A stretch of DNA of 64,000 nucleotides, taken from the NCBI GenBank assembly GCA_902702965.1, contig CACRXP010000008.1:329699-393698 (forward strand). Reading direction: 5' to 3'. Shown here piece after piece: positions 49,630 to 62,518 of the stretch; position 1 is the first letter of the stretch, and each line of letters opens with the position of its first letter. The notes under the pieces are model-generated. The model was not told the origin of the DNA and made no database searches. It worked only from the letters and a program-made list of their open reading frames with translations. The DNA is from Spirometra erinaceieuropaei. Lineage: Eukaryota > Platyhelminthes > Cestoda > Diphyllobothriidea > Diphyllobothriidae. A program made the position numbers and the translations under genes.

Positions 49630-52220
49630 CTAGTATGAGATTTAAAGCCTGGATTTTATTTTCAAGAATGGTTTTAAGAGGCTAGACGAAATGCTTTGTG
49701 CATTCTCAAACCTCCTTCATAGTGAAAGACGGCATTCGAGTAAGCTCGAAAGAGGTTGATATTGTGCTCGACCCATTCTTCAATAATCAAAGAAGCTCCC
49801 TTTGTAACGATACTTCGTTTTCGGTCAAAATGTATGTTTGGCGATTTGGTGCCGCGGTTTCTTGATGGAACTTCGACATCAAAAATAATTGTGTTCTGTC
49901 AGCAGTGCCTTTTACATCAGTAAAAGCGCCCAACTTTGTGCATGATGTATTGACTTCGACACGGGAATTTTCAGAGCCACTGTCCTGATGCAATTTGTTG
50001 TACACAGTGTTAGTTTGCTCGCTTCCATAAACGGCTTTTTAAACGTCCCTCCTAGCTGATTTAGCTTTGCGATGTAATGGAATTGAAGTGTCTACTTCCA
50101 AAATTAACAAGGCGTACTTTTTCTAGTTTTTAGCAGGTCGTTTGGGGTTCATTCTGGTTTTCCCATCTTTAATGTTCGGGGATTTGGTAGGTATAGTTAC
50201 CGTAGCGGACAACGAAGTTTGACTTATTTTTGTTACGCTAGCAACGCCTGCCTAATTTTTCTGCAGAACTGACTTTCCGGTTGTTATCTCTGAGGACACA
50301 ACTCGCTTCCTGTTCCTGGAAGGCTTTGAGTTTCTGTTATTTGCTTTCCTTTAGAGTGTACCCGTCGCTCGTCTATAGGAGAGCTGAATGATTTTCCAGT
50401 GATCCTAACTTGCTTTGTCTCAGAAAGCCATAGTAAGTCCAGTTGATAGGCCTTAGTTTTCCTCAAGTGCTTTAAATTGTTTCTTTAGATCCCCATAGCC
50501 GACACAATGACGGGCTCATACAGGGTTCGCCTCCTTATTCATAGGGTTTTGAATGTCTCATATCAGTACACTGGTCTTTATTTCCGGTTTTCCTCCTGGA
50601 TTCCACCATAATTAATCACCTTGGAGTCGGATGATCCCATTGCCTTTTTCTCTTAAAAGACTGCTAAAGTTTTTAAACACAGCTCTCACTTGCTGTTTCA
50701 TGTTCAACAACTCCTTCTGATCGGTTTTGCCGTACTCTCGTAGCGTGGTAGCAATGACCCAGCTCTTTGATATCAAAGGTCTCCGGTTTTAAATCCCGCT
50801 GGCGCGATTTCATTAGGCTCATTCTTTATGACTTGGTGGCTCACTGTCGAAGGTTTCTGTCAGCCCCAGAATGGTGTTGGATATTCTCAGTTAGTTGCTA
50901 GGATAAGAAAACTTCCCAGACCTACGAAGCAAAAAGGAACGCGAGTAAGCCGTTCGTGGTCTTCGATGCAGATCTTGGGGAAGAGCACTCAAGTAGAAAC
51001 CCTCGTACAGAAAGATGGACGATTGCAGACAACTGTTGAGGACGAACTGTAAATATACTTTATCGGTGTAAACTGAGATAAGTTATCGTTAAAACAATTA
51101 CTTAAAAGATCTTGAGGAATTTTCCCATGGTCACAGTAGAAGATAGAGAAGAAGCTCACAGTTTCTAAGAATCGTAGAACCTTCGAACAGATGCACTCGA
51201 AATTCGAATAATGTGTTATCAGCTTGCAATATCTTCCCACGGGAGTTAATGTCTACGCCATACTGTCGACTAAACCTGGCCAGAGAGCTGGGGCTTGAAA
51301 ACCAAATTCGACTGTCGCGCCGATCGCAGACACCATCGATCGTTCCAGTACTCGAGTAAAACTGGATTTGACCGTAAATCAATAGTCTTATTGTATAGGT
51401 CAGTGCGAGGCGGTTGGCGGCGTGATTGTGGCCATGCGACGTGGCCAAAAGTGGGGATTTTAACACGTGAGCCCTTCCTGCCAGTACTTCAAAAATAAGG
51501 GACTAGTTACTCGAGTAACGTATTTGCAAACATATGAAGTACATTGGTCAATTGTGTTTAGAATAAAAGACGAACGACCCCCCGTGAAGAAGAAATCAAA
51601 AGATCGTTCGTCTGGTCAAAGGTATCTGTAATCAGGCTGGTCACAACCGAGAAGACGGACACTAAAGGTGATGTGTTCGAACTTACAAATTTTTTTACAT
51701 GATAAACGAACTCCAGGCTTTGGTCGACGCGCTCACGCCAGATGATAATAATAATTATAGTACAGAATGCCAATTTGCAGGCATTGTTAGGGAAGCGTTA
51801 AACACAAATCCGGCCAGCAGTGGAAAAAACTCCTGTCAAAAAGGAATGAAAATAAAGTTGATGGTGGTTTTTTATAGTTTGGAGGGTTCAGGAGAAAAAA
51901 ACTGCTGGCCATCAAATGCGACAGTCAAGAAAGGAAGGGGTAGTACTGTATCGGATATTATCAGTCGTCAATTCTTTTCATGAAGTTGGGGCTGGTCCAA
52001 ACAGAAGCGCCTAAGAACAGCTGTCGCTGTTGGCTAAAGAAATTGCCCCTGGTGAGACCGGCCATAGAGATCAGAGACCACAAACGCCATCGCTACGGTA
52101 TAGTCGATCAGTTGATTTAGCACCCAAAATTTTGGGGGACTTTTGAACTACAAAAACCGAGTAATATTTCTTTAAAACAATGTATAATTTTGAAGGGTTT
52201 TCACATTCCAGGGTAGTTTG
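49630..52220. other. Unassigned sequence, possibly old transposon remains
   Basis: Minus-strand pieces around 49700-50470 (for example RKTKAYQLDLLWLSETKQVR, EEWVEHNINLFRAYSNAV) have a LINE ORF1 or linker flavour, but stops are frequent and I cannot assign them. The plus-strand frames at 51295-51983 are unrecognised. Confidence 0.35.
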
Positions 52221-52222
52221 TT

Positions 52223-54650
52223 CTAAATAGTAATTACATTTACAGACAAAAACAGTCGATATTTAACGTTACGTGCCAGAGGAAGAAATAGAAGGACCTC
52301 ACGGTGACTGTTACGTCGAGGGTGGACGAGATGTCTTAAAGCAGTGAGTGGGTTAAATGTGTGATTATATAAGAGCTTAAATAGCAAAATTAGTCCCCTT
52401 GGTAATCTACGAAACCATAATGGATTAAGTCCGGTAAGCTGGCGACGTTCTTGGTAAGACAAATGTCGGCGTTTCGGGGTTAAAACTCTCTTGGTAAAAA
52501 ATTGTTCGACGGACTCTTTTTTCTTCCATGCGGCAGCACGTATTAGGCTAAATAAAAACGTACAGTATTCCGGGCCATTTCGAAAGTACATGTTATAAAG
52601 GCGCATTCTACTGCCACTGGTCTTAAAGTTTCAGTGGATAAACCAGGTCGTTCTACGTGCTTTGGAGAATATCAGGGCACAGTGCTCCGAAAGAATGAGG
52701 CTCTTAGAGCATGACACACCCAGATCGTTTATAACCCCAGTTACATTTATGTCGTGACCGTCAATATTTAGTTGGGGTTGGCGGTTGTCACCAACCAGCA
52801 TGACTGAACACTTAGGCCAATAAAGAGGAAGGCGCCACGTGCAGCACCACTGGGCTAAAGCCTGTAGGTCGCTCTTTAGGAACTCAAGCACGATGTCCCG
52901 ATCTGCCGGCTTATATCTGCATGCAACTTTAAGATCATCGGCATACATGAAGGGTTTACCATTCTAAATAAATGCGATATGTCTTTAACAAAAAGACAAA
53001 ATAATAGCGGGCCGAGTATAGTACGCTGAATGACTCCACTCATCACACATGTGGGGTTGGAGATAGCATTGAAAATCTAAATACGTTGTGCACGAGCGCT
53101 CAGGTAAGAGGATATCAAATTCAGAGGTCTGCAACGTATTCCGAAAGAGAACAGTTTCAAGAGAAGAAGAGCATGGTCAACACGATCAAAGGCCTCAGCG
53201 AAATCGAAATAGACTGTGCAAAGTGCAAAACCATTGTTCCTACATTGAAGAACATGGTCAGAGAAGGAGAGATGACAGGTGTCACAAGACCGAGATTCAA
53301 GGAATCCATGTTGAGCCACACTCAGTAGGTTGTTCCCTGTTAAGTGACACATCGTCTTGTTTGTGATCATTGTTTCTGCGTTCTTCGAAACTGCTGGGAG
53401 GGTGTTTATTGGCCGAATGTAATCAAATGACGTAGATTGGCAAAATGTGTGATGCCTCCAATAGAGTTGGATAGGCTTCATTTTCATGAGCGAGAATAAA
53501 TATCTTGCATAAGAGGAATGGGAAAATTGCATAGGCAACCGTCTCTAGAATGTTTGCTGGGACACCATCAGGTTCAGGGCAATGAGATTGACGAAGACGC
53601 CGAATCGCAACAGTCACATCTCACAGAGTGAAAGTTATAGTTTCGAGAACTGTCCCGGTAAGTGTTCGGATGGTCGGAAGCGGAGTGGTCGAGTCTTCAA
53701 AAAACGTTTTAGATAGGATTGCATTGAAGCTATCAACGGGTAACTGGATATCCGCTATAGGACTCCTGAGAGCGTTTCGAAGGGTGGGATGCTCCGTCTT
53801 TCTGTAAATTCGTACTTTTCAGGAGAGATGTTTCGAGACATTTAACGAACGGTTTGCAGTGAATTGGACCTCTTCGGCTAGCTGTTTTTCTTCCGACAAT
53901 CTCTTAGTCTGCTCAAAAATCTCACAAATAAAGGGCAGAAAGGAAACTTTGTTCTGAAGATGGACTTGACGAGAAACTCTGCGCAACCGCTGGCGAAAGG
54001 GAAAGGGGGCAAAACCTTGCCCCCGCAATAATTGTTTTCTTACAGGGGACAAAACGAAAAGTAAGCGTATCCAAAATTTTGCACAGTTTACTAGTGCAAG
54101 CATTTACATCCGAGCTGAGAAAGAAGTCAGTCTAATGGTAGGAATTAGAGTTTCCTAATAATTCGGTCGAGCGAGCTGATCGGAAATTGCGGAAAAAAGC
54201 TATACTTTGGAAGCAACGTTTTATCAGCCTCGAGTTCTAACGTTGAAACATCTATGTCATGGTCTGAGCCCCCGAGTGGGGCTAGGGGTGACACTGACAA
54301 AGGAATGCAGTCTCAACAGAAAATTAGGCTTAGTATGCTTGATCCTCATGTGGGAATATCAACAACCTGACTCCACATCCCAACATCCGCAGCCTCAAGA
54401 AAGTCTTCGAACGTTCTGTGGCCGGAAGGCGGAGACCAGAGGACTTCGGGAAGATTGAAGTCACCCGCAACCAATTGATACTTAAAGCTTAAGTCGGCCG
54501 CGGCATGAAATGCCAGTGAGTGCAAACGATCAAAATTTTAATTGACCTTTGAAGGGCGATAGACGCAGCCAACGAGTGAAGAAAACTTATTTTTGAGTGC
54601 AGCCTGAATCCAACAGCTACCTTCTACCGCGGAAAAATTCGGGAGGTCCA
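52223..54650 (-). mobile_element. CR1-like LINE family C, endonuclease-RT pseudogene
   Basis: Minus strand. The endonuclease part is readable at about 54620-54200: VGCVYRPSKVN, LVAGDFNLPEVLWSPPSGHR, FEDFLEAADVGMW and LGGSDHDI. The RT follows with QSHCPEPDGVPANILE (about 53580), YRPINTLPAVSKNAETMITN, LLSVAQHGFLESRSCDTCHL, VYFDFAEAFDRVDHALLLLK (motif A), GPLLF (motif B region, about 53000) and MYADDLKVAC with intact YADD (52934-52945). Then come a thumb (GVINDLGVSCSKSLILSEHC) and a C-terminal frame 52606-52223 (MYFRNGPEYCTFLFSLIRAA, RRHLSYQERRQLTGLNPLWF). Frameshifts and stops break it into at least five pieces. All major domains except ORF1 are present, so this is a long but decayed copy. Confidence 0.88.
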
Positions 54651-54839
54651 GCGGCAGAAATGTAAGTGTTTACTTAACGTAGATATCACTGTCCTAAGAT
54701 AAACATTAATTTCTGAAACTATTGGAAAACATGATGTATCTTTTATTGGGTAGCACCGTTTAGAAGAGGCAGGAATATCTCGCCGGAGCGGTCGCTTCCT
54801 ATGTCAGCTGCAATTTAACCGCAGTCCCCGAGCATCATC

Positions 54840-57450
54840 CTATAATAACGGTGAAATTAGAATTTTCATCGTTAACTTTCCCGCTAAATACTCCCGACCA
54901 CTGGCGTTCGCAGTTGCGTACCGTCCCCCAAACCGGATTTCCGAGGGCGAAAACCTTCTCCTAACGGATGTGAACATGACATGCTTGCATAGCGATCTCC
55001 TTATTTTTGAGGATTTTGGCTCTCCCAATATCGAATGGCAAGCTAGAAATGCTTTAGGTCCATTGAACATATTCGGTCATCACTTGCTCGATATGTCAGT
55101 GGATAAGCTGTTTTTGGAAAATTGCTCCCGGAACACGTGTTAGGGAGGGACAATGTTCGAACCGCCCTGACATGGTGCTCACTCGAGGTGAGGAGAGTGT
55201 GATGGATCTGTATGATCTTCCGCCAGTTGGTGCCAGTGTTCACATTGAAAGGCTCTTTGAGTACTCCGTGCTCGTCCAACTGTGGCTCACCTAGACAAGT
55301 GGAGACAAATATCTGGGAGGGAAAAATTTTCCAAAGGACGACCGCATGTCTCGGCAATACCATGGACAACCACATTGCAGGGAACAGTTAACGACTACTG
55401 GAGAACCTCCAGCTCGTTGTTAAGGGAATCGATGGTCTGAAGTGTCCACTCACACGGAAGAAAACAAGCCACCGTCCGCTGTTGATAAACCGGAAACTAC
55501 AAAACGCCTTTAAGAGAAGAGGTAGAATGCGGGAACGTTTTCGGCTAACAGAGAGTTCCAAACGCTTGTAGGGATACAAACGACAGAAGAATGTGCGTAA
55601 ACGTGAGGCTAAAGGATTTCGAAGGGATCATGAGCTAAGCATATTGCAGAACTCTACAGAGGACCCTCAAATCCTATACTGTTACACACGCAGTGGCAAA
55701 GGAAACCGGGATCCCATTCCGGCGCGGAGGTCCCAAGACGGAGTAACTAAGACAGATGGACAAATAAAAGCATCTGTCTTCTTCAGTTTCTTTCAGCCGG
55801 TCTCCACTCAAGAAACTAATCTACTTTCTTCATCTTACCCAGAACACTTACAAAATTGTGCTTCGTTTACATCAGGAAATAATTTTCACTTCTCGCTTAC
55901 ATCGATAAAGACAGAACTACATCGACTGAGGCCTGTTAAATCGCTTGATTTAAATGGGATTCATCCACGTTTCCTTCGAGGATTGGGTGACTTACTGTGC
56001 GAGCCAAAAATCTCAGATATTTCAAAGGTCCATGGTAGAAGGTGAAGTGCTGAAGAAACGAAGATCACCTTTATTTCCCCTACTTGCAAAGGAGGACCCA
56101 GGCTGGATTTCTGAAACAATTGGCCCTGCTGATGTCCGACTGTAATCCATTCTATACCGCCACATGCAGGCCAGTGCTGCCGCATTTTTCTGTTTCTATT
56201 TTTTCGAGGTTTTTTTTCTCCTGTAAAATTAATCCAATCATCTTTAAATTTTTGTATGGAGTTTTTTCCCCCTCGCTTATCACTTTTCTTAACGGTCTTC
56301 TAATCTCAAAAACTATGTCTTGCACTTTGTACAGATTTTGCCTACCTCGTCTAAAATTCGCATGCAAATTTATTTTTGCTTGCTTTGCTGGGACCCCGAC
56401 GGGTCTTTAATAAAAATAATTTAATTTTAATTTTTTAATTTAATTGTCCTATTTGTTTAAGCCGTATTTGTGCAAGGTCACGGAATGACTTACTAAGGGA
56501 CGTTTAGTGATGTATCTGGGACAGAGGAACCTCGTATGTGCTACTCAGCACGGATTTTATCACGGTCAATCCTGTATTGCAAGTGGTCTTTGCTCACAGG
56601 AAAAATGAACAAAGGCCACAGACCGGAGCCCTCCGTTGATGTTATCTTCTTCAACTTCAAAAAGGCGTTTGCTAACGCGCCTCATGGACAACTAATACGG
56701 GCGATTTGGGAGTGCGAAATCCAGGACAATATTTCAAAGTGGATTTAAAGTATCCTGTCATATCGGCTGCAAATTTAATCATTGGCACCATCGCATGCAA
56801 ATGGGTAGCAACAGAATGTGGTGTACCATGGGTTTGGTCTCTGATCCATTCCTCTTCCTCATCCAAGTAAACGGTCGCATTGAGAATCTTAACTGCGATG
56901 CTATCATGTTTGAGAATGATATTAAAATCTGCAAAACAATTAACTGCACTGACAACGCGCGGGAACTGCAAGAAAACGTTGAAAGGCTGGCTGGATATTC
57001 CTGCAGGCGGCTTCTAGCTTTTAATATATCCAAACATGCAGTCGAACCCTATGAAACCTTTTCGAAGACGTTTCCCAAAACGCCACTGTATTACCAATGG
57101 CATTAAGCAAAAGAAATGGCTACACGCAAACGCCAAGGCATGTGGACAAGTTCATGCTAGCTGCTCTCCGAACACTGAAAAGTAGTCGTCCAAAAGGCAA
57201 CCAACATCACGCCCTGGATTAGGCGTGGTTTCACAGCCTTCCCTCCCGAACTGATTGCGTAGATATTTGGTACATCTGTCAGACCGCACTTGATATACGG
57301 AATGCTACCATGTATGCACTGGATCAAAAAAGACAGTGACTCCATCGAGTATGTGGACGGTCTTGGGAATCTGTCATATCCGGAAATACTCGTCAAACTC
57401 AGCTTATTCCTTCGTACCTATAGACAAGTGAGGTGTAACCTGCAGCGGAC
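54840..57450 (+). mobile_element. CR1-like LINE family B, copy 3 (split by repeat R)
   Basis: Plus strand. Endonuclease end: VAYRPPNRISEGENLLLTDV, FGSPNIEWQARNALGPLNIF, DMSVDKLFLENCSR (about 54920-55140). The linker frame 55593-56045 reads RDHELSILQNSTEDPQILYC and FFSFFQPVSTQET. The RT start is LRPVKSLDLNGIHPRFLRGL. Repeat R interrupts at about 56100-56415. The RT resumes with motif A in 56536-56748 (DVIFFNFKKAFANAPHGQLI). A decayed motif C reads FENDIK in 56795-57106 where FADDIK is expected. The C-terminal tail follows (VRPHLIYGMLPCMHWIKKD, LGNLSYPEILVKLSLFLRTY). It is inactive: catalytic Asp residues are changed and many stops are present. Confidence 0.85.
56100..56415 (+). repeat. Repeat family R, copy 3, 5'-truncated
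   Basis: Starts around the ATGTCCGACTGTAATCC word shared with the other copies and runs to GGGACCCCGACGGGTCTTTAA with an A/T-rich tail. It interrupts the RT of the family B LINE at 54840-57450. Confidence 0.85.
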
Positions 57451-57650
57451 ATGAAGCGTTACCCGCGGACATGATACAATCTGGGAATTTCTTTGACTGT
57501 ACAAATATGAATTCCCTGCGCGGTCACGCTACGTGGTCGAACACGAAACTACATGAATTGACCGACGTAAGTTTTCCTTCAGTCAACAGGTAGTTAGACC
57601 ATGGAACTCACCCCCAAGTAGAATAGTTGCATTCGATTCCACAAGGCTAA

Positions 57651-57666
57651 TAGATAGATAGATAAT
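57651..57666. repeat. (TAGA)n microsatellite at the repeat R end
   Basis: Four TAGA units directly after the 3' end of the minus-strand R copy, so R may end in short tandem repeats that vary between copies. Confidence 0.8.
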
Positions 57667-58165
57667 GTTTTATTAAAGACCCGTCGGGGTCCCATCAAAG
57701 CAAGTTAAAATAGATTTACGTGCGAGTTTTAGACGAGGTAGGCCGAATCTTTACAAAATGCAATTCATGGTTTCTGAATTAGTAGTCCATTGAGAAACAT
57801 GATGATTGAGGGGTGAAAAAAACTCCTTACAAAAAGTTAAAAAATGATTGGATTAATTTTACAGGCGAAAAAAACCCCTCAATGAAAATAATGACAGAAA
57901 AAAGCGAGCAGGACTGGCCTGTAGGTGGCGGTATAAAACGGAATGTTGTCGATCGTCGTCAGGGTGGCAATAAATTTCAGCCTTGAGGGGTATGTATTCG
58001 GGTCAGACAGGACTGGCTTGCATTTAGCATTGTATACGGGATTCACAATTGAGATCGCCTGGGCCGGATTGATACGCCGCATGAGACTATTCGCGTCAAA
58101 GAGGCCAGACGGGAGGAACCCAGATGCGATCGGCCAGAGCACGCTTCGAGCTCAGCCGAGCAGTG
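57667..58165 (-). repeat. Repeat family R, copy 4 (longest)
   Basis: Roughly 490 bp. The minus-strand open frame 58142-57879 (87 codons) contains LMRRINPAQAISIVNPVYN and TATYRPVLLAFFCHYFH, homologous to the frame in copy 2. By my count 48 of 67 aligned residues are identical. Its 5' part (CGCATCTGGGTTCCTCCCG) also matches copy 1. The family class is not recognised: it could be a SINE or the 3' end of an undefined LINE. Confidence 0.85.
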
Positions 58166-58378
58166 GGAAAGGGAGGCACGACCAAACTACTAGTAGACGG
58201 TGAATACTGAGGGTTCCGCCGTGAGCGTCGACAGACCGCATGAGGTCGGAATGCGGGAGATGACATCAAAAACCGCGAAAATTGTCGCTATGGGGAGGAG
58301 TGATAGCAGTGGATTTAGAAACCAATTCAAAACAGGGGTTTCTAATGATATAATTAAGAGTTACCACTTGATCTACCA

Positions 58379-61090
58379 CTAAATCCCAGGAGGACCCTTC
58401 TCGAAGTCAAGAATCTGAGTGTTCGGGAATGAGACTGTTAACAGTGACTTTATGCTTTCCGGTGTAAGATGGTTGCGTAATTTCGAGTTGAATATCAGTA
58501 ACTTAGGCAATAATCTAATTTCAGGCGGAAGATTATTCCAAAGGAAGGCATATTTGGAAGCAAAGAAGAGGGAGCGCTTAGATGTAGTACATGCAGGAGT
58601 TGCGCGTTGCATAAGACCGATCTCTCGGAGTGAGAGTGTCAATGAGCGGAAGACTGGAGCTAGAGTTGATGCGAAAACGGTAGCGAAGGCCAGCCTCGAG
58701 TCTTCTAACCCACAAAAACTTAATGTTCGCCAGCTGACATCTCTGAGTATAAGAAATAGCGGACGAAGCTTCAGAGAACAGATTCCGGGTGAAAACCCTC
58801 TGAACATTTTCGATTTTATTACGGTCGCAGACGTTCATTAAACCGAAGAAAGGACAGCAGTATTCGAGGACTGGAATGAGCAAACACTTGATAAAGTCTT
58901 AGCTTCATTTCCGGAAGGAAAAAATTATGCGATATGAATCCACATATCTGCGCGGCTTTGGCAGAGATTTTATCTGCATGAGGTGATAAAGCAAGCTTAT
59001 TTGTATAAATTAGACCTAGGTCCTTTATGGTGAGGCATTCTGAGAGTGGGTTATTCTGAAAAATTATGGCACTAGGAAGTTTGGTAGGACCAAAAGACAT
59101 GAAACTACACTTTGATGATGAAAACTTCATCTGCCATGTCGAACCCTATCTGATTAAGCGTAGTAAATCGGCATTAATTTTTTCAACACAAACATTTGCG
59201 GTGTCCTTAGACTATGAGTAAACACATTTGAGGTCATCGGCATAAGTAAAAGGTTGCGAATTTCCGAGTTCAGTCGAAATATCATTTATGTACAGAAGGA
59301 AGAGTAGCGGACCCAGAACCGTGCCTTGAAGTACGCCACTCGTGATCGAGTGAGGTGTCGAGTAGCTATTACCGACCATGACTTTCTGATATCGGTTGGA
59401 CAGATAGGACTTGATGAAGTGGAGTAGAGGCGGCCGGATGCCGAGAGCTTCCAATTGTACTAAAAGACGTCTATGGGGCACCTTGTCAAAGGCTTTGCTA
59501 AGATCAAAGTAAATAACTACCGCTGACTGTCGCTCATTATGAAGAGAAGTGATTAGATTAAAAAAATCCAAGTGACATGTTTCGCAGGATCGTTCAGGTA
59601 AAAATCCATGCTGACTAGAGCTCAGAAGCCGATTAGCTAGACAGAAGTCAAGAATTTCATTGAAAATAATCCTTTCAAGAAGTTTTGCTAGAGACGGCGT
59701 TTTGTGCACGCCCCGATAGTTATTAACATCGGACCGAGATCCTGACTTGAAGACGGGAATGATAATTGACGTTTTCCATGTTTCAGGAAAGAATCCTTTT
59801 GAAATATAAACCGAGAATAAATGACTAAGCAATATCGGAAGGTCGGACGCTTGTTAAAATAATCGAATTCGGAATCCTGTCCGTTCCAGAGCAGTGTGAG
59901 TATTTCAAACGGCTTATGTGTTTCGTAATGAGATCTGAGGAGACATCAATTGTACAAAGTTTCCTATCTGAAAGTGATCGAAAGAAAGGAACCGGATCGG
60001 ACTCGGTAGCAAGGTGTTTTGCAAAGAAAGCACTAAACAACTCCGCCTTGTCAGTGTCATCGGTGAGGAAGACTTTGTTATCATTTAGCAGGGGTGGAAG
60101 TTCGTGACCACGCTTGGAGGAGGATCGATGACGGAAGATGTTAGCGACGGATTTGCCAGGGTTCGAACCACTGAGAGCAATTAATTCTCTTTGCCTGTCG
60201 CGCGCTTGGCGCATTCTTGAGGCCATCTCAAAAATCTCTGTGATTCTAAGATGAAGTGATAAGGAACTAGTGGATGGGTCACGCAGTTGTCGCCTAAACT
60301 ATTTTAGTCTGTTCTCAAGAAAATGAGGAACAAGGGAATCTGAAGAATTAGGCTTGAGATATCTACGCGGCACACACTCTAGAATGTCCTTGGAAAAATT
60401 GGACATGACATCACGAGGAATGGTTGCATCGCTATAAGTGAGGAAGCCACACCAATCCAAAGCTCTAATATAGTTATTTATTAAGTCGTTATCTACGCAG
60501 TCGTAGTTCATGTAAGTCCGAACGCCGCTTGTCTTTTTTGAAAAGGCAAGCGGTCGGCAACAATGAATTAATACGTGGTCACTGTCAAAGAGGTCCTTTT
60601 TTAAAGCAACAGAAAGAGGAGCAATGTCGTTGGTAAAGATTAGATCTAAAATGTGATTATCTCTTGTTGGAGAGCGCACCAGTTGGGATCAATTAGAAAA
60701 ATTGACAATATCTTGAAAGAGCTGGAATCTGGGTGGAGAGCTATTGGAAAAGCAGTCAATTTCAGGAAGGTTAAAATCCCCAGTGATTATTTGAACATCG
60801 AAAGCAGCTTCCGAAATTAATTTAAAAATTTCGCAGAGTTGTGAATCATCGCTGGCTAAAGAATTTGGGGGATTGTAGATACAGCCAATAATTGCCTTTC
60901 TTTGCGGCGAGAGAATAACAGATGCAAAGCAGAAGTTTACCGTGAATGAGGAAAAATCCAAGTAATAGGGAGAGTGCTTTAGGCCGGATCTAAGATAAAG
61001 GAGACAACCGCCCCCACGCCTAGTCGTGCGGTCTTGGCGGTAAAAATCGAAGTCGTCTATGAGAAGGGTGACTTAACTGTAGACCTTACA
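58379..61090 (-). pseudogene. LINE family D, ORF2 (endonuclease-RT), nearly full length
   Basis: Minus-strand ORF2 in a few long pieces. Endonuclease: DDFDFYRQDRTTRRGGGCLL (about 61060), KAIIGCIYNPPNSL, VQIITGDFNLPEID (about 60790), RSPTRDNHILDLIFTND and the SDHVLIHC segment. RT: SHCSGTDRIPNSIIL, GFFPETWKTSIIIPVFKSGS, SSQHGFLPERSCETCHLDFF, VIYFDLSKAFDKVPHRRLLV (motif A), SGVLQGTVLGPLLFLLYIND (motif B) and TYADDLKCVY (motif C, YADD at 59233-59244). A thumb region follows (SSKCSFMSFG, LGLIYTNKLALSPH), then the C-terminal LFFASKYAFLWNNLPPEIRL, stop at 58379. Breaks: in-frame stops at about 60689, 60299, 59212 and 59157, and frameshifts near 59830, 58880 and 58800. All catalytic motifs survive. 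Confidence 0.9.
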
Positions 61091-61226
61091 GCACCCAGTT
61101 GGACAATAGAAGTTATCGATCTAGCTGATGTAGACGGATTTTCATGTGTCTCAGAGGGACTATCCGGAGGATACGAAACGACAAATGGGGCTGCTGCTGC
61201 TGCAAGTTTAGGGGCTGGCAAATGCA

Positions 61227-61972
61227 TCAAGTGGCTTGAGTGGGATGGAGATGTAGGAGAAAGAGAAGGGGGGAGTCAGATGTCGCAGGAGTAGGACAAG
61301 CTGAATCCTTACGGCCACTTGTATTATGACCGTAATGGGGAGCATTAGACTGAGAAGCAGTGGGTTTACGTGAGAATAAAGACCCGATTCTACGCTCCAT
61401 AGGAGTAAGATCATTATAAAGGAAAAAATTTGCCTTTTCTAGGTACGCAGTGACACGCTCTCGATGGGTAAAGATAGTGTCAACCTCGATTGACGAAAAT
61501 AATTTGACTAAAATGGGTGGATTTTTGCTGCGGGAGGACAAGCGCTTGGCATCGGCTATTTTGTAGTTGAAACCACATGAATACAGGAAATTGGTCGCAA
61601 CATCAATTGGCCGAGCAGATCGAGGAACATTTTTAGCAGGAAGTTGTAAGAACGCTTCTGTCTATCACTAGATTCACTGGCGATCAGGTGAAAAAGTGAG
61701 TCGAGACGCCTACATTCTTCGGAGGGAATATCGGAGATGTTCCCATCGAAAAAATTTCCAAGAATTGTCAGCAAAGTGCCAAACTTTAGCATAAAGTCAT
61801 TACAGTGGTCAAGTGCAGGCAGATTAAGCTGCCGACCAATTACAACGGGTGACGACTGACTAGTAATATCGTCTGACTTAGATTTAAGTAAAGCTTCTGA
61901 CTTAAGTTTAGTTAGGCCATGCTTACTTACAAGAGCCGAGAGCTTACGTCGACCAGTGACTTTTGGTCTCAT
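61227..61972 (-). pseudogene. LINE family D, ORF1, one frameshift
   Basis: From the ATG at 61970-61972 (MRPKVTGRRKLSALVSKHG) the frame runs through a helical-looking region (FMLKFGTLLTILGNFFDG, RRLDSLFHLIASESSDRQK). One frameshift near 61650 leads to NVPRSARPIDVATNFLYSCG, AKRLSSRSKNPPILVKLFSS and ANFFLYNDLTPMERRIGSLF, ending at 61227. The second half aligns with the ORF1 of family A at 16655-17326. It is likely an RNA-binding ORF1 protein. It directly precedes ORF2, giving the usual ORF1-ORF2 order. Confidence 0.75.
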
Positions 61973-62518
61973 CTTGTCTCGAGGCGATTTGTGATTAAGA
62001 AAACTTCTGGCAGACAAGTTGACTGAATTTCAGCTAGGGGCTCACGATGTAAAAATAAATTACAACAGTTAAAGAGAAATCGGATGCACAAAATGAGAAT
62101 TGAAGAGTGCGATTAGTGAACAACGGGCATAGACTAGCAAAACTCCAAAGGAGATGGCAGCAGGCAGTTCTGAGAGAAGAGGCCTGTTTTTAAGGAAGTT
62201 CAACCAAAAAACAGGTACTAAAATCGTTAGGTCTCACAGAAAAGCCACTTAAAATAATATCCAGCACTTATCTTCAAATTTAAAACCAGCGTCTTGACCT
62301 TGACAACCTCGCAACTTTTGTGGTAATACCGTTTTTGGTACGCTTTACTGGTTGCTGGCTTGAAGCGCAGATAGAGCGGGCGCAGATTCCGGATGAGACG
62401 GATATCTCACCAGGCTTATTTTCTAACGAGGTGCCGGTGCTTGTCGTACTATTACAGTTCAACTGTTGTGACTCCATATACTTCGAAATGAGAGAAAAGT
62501 TATATTTTTGCCTTCTAG

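Noticed and set aside
50740..50830. tRNA-like sequence with a palindromic CTTTGATATCAAAG and a B-box-like GGTTTTAAATCCC
   Set aside because: No cloverleaf with a matching acceptor stem could be drawn and no second copy was seen.
58166..58378. Repeat R as the 3' UTR of the LINE at 58379-61972
   Set aside because: R occurs elsewhere without this LINE, inside another LINE family, so it is an independent repeat.
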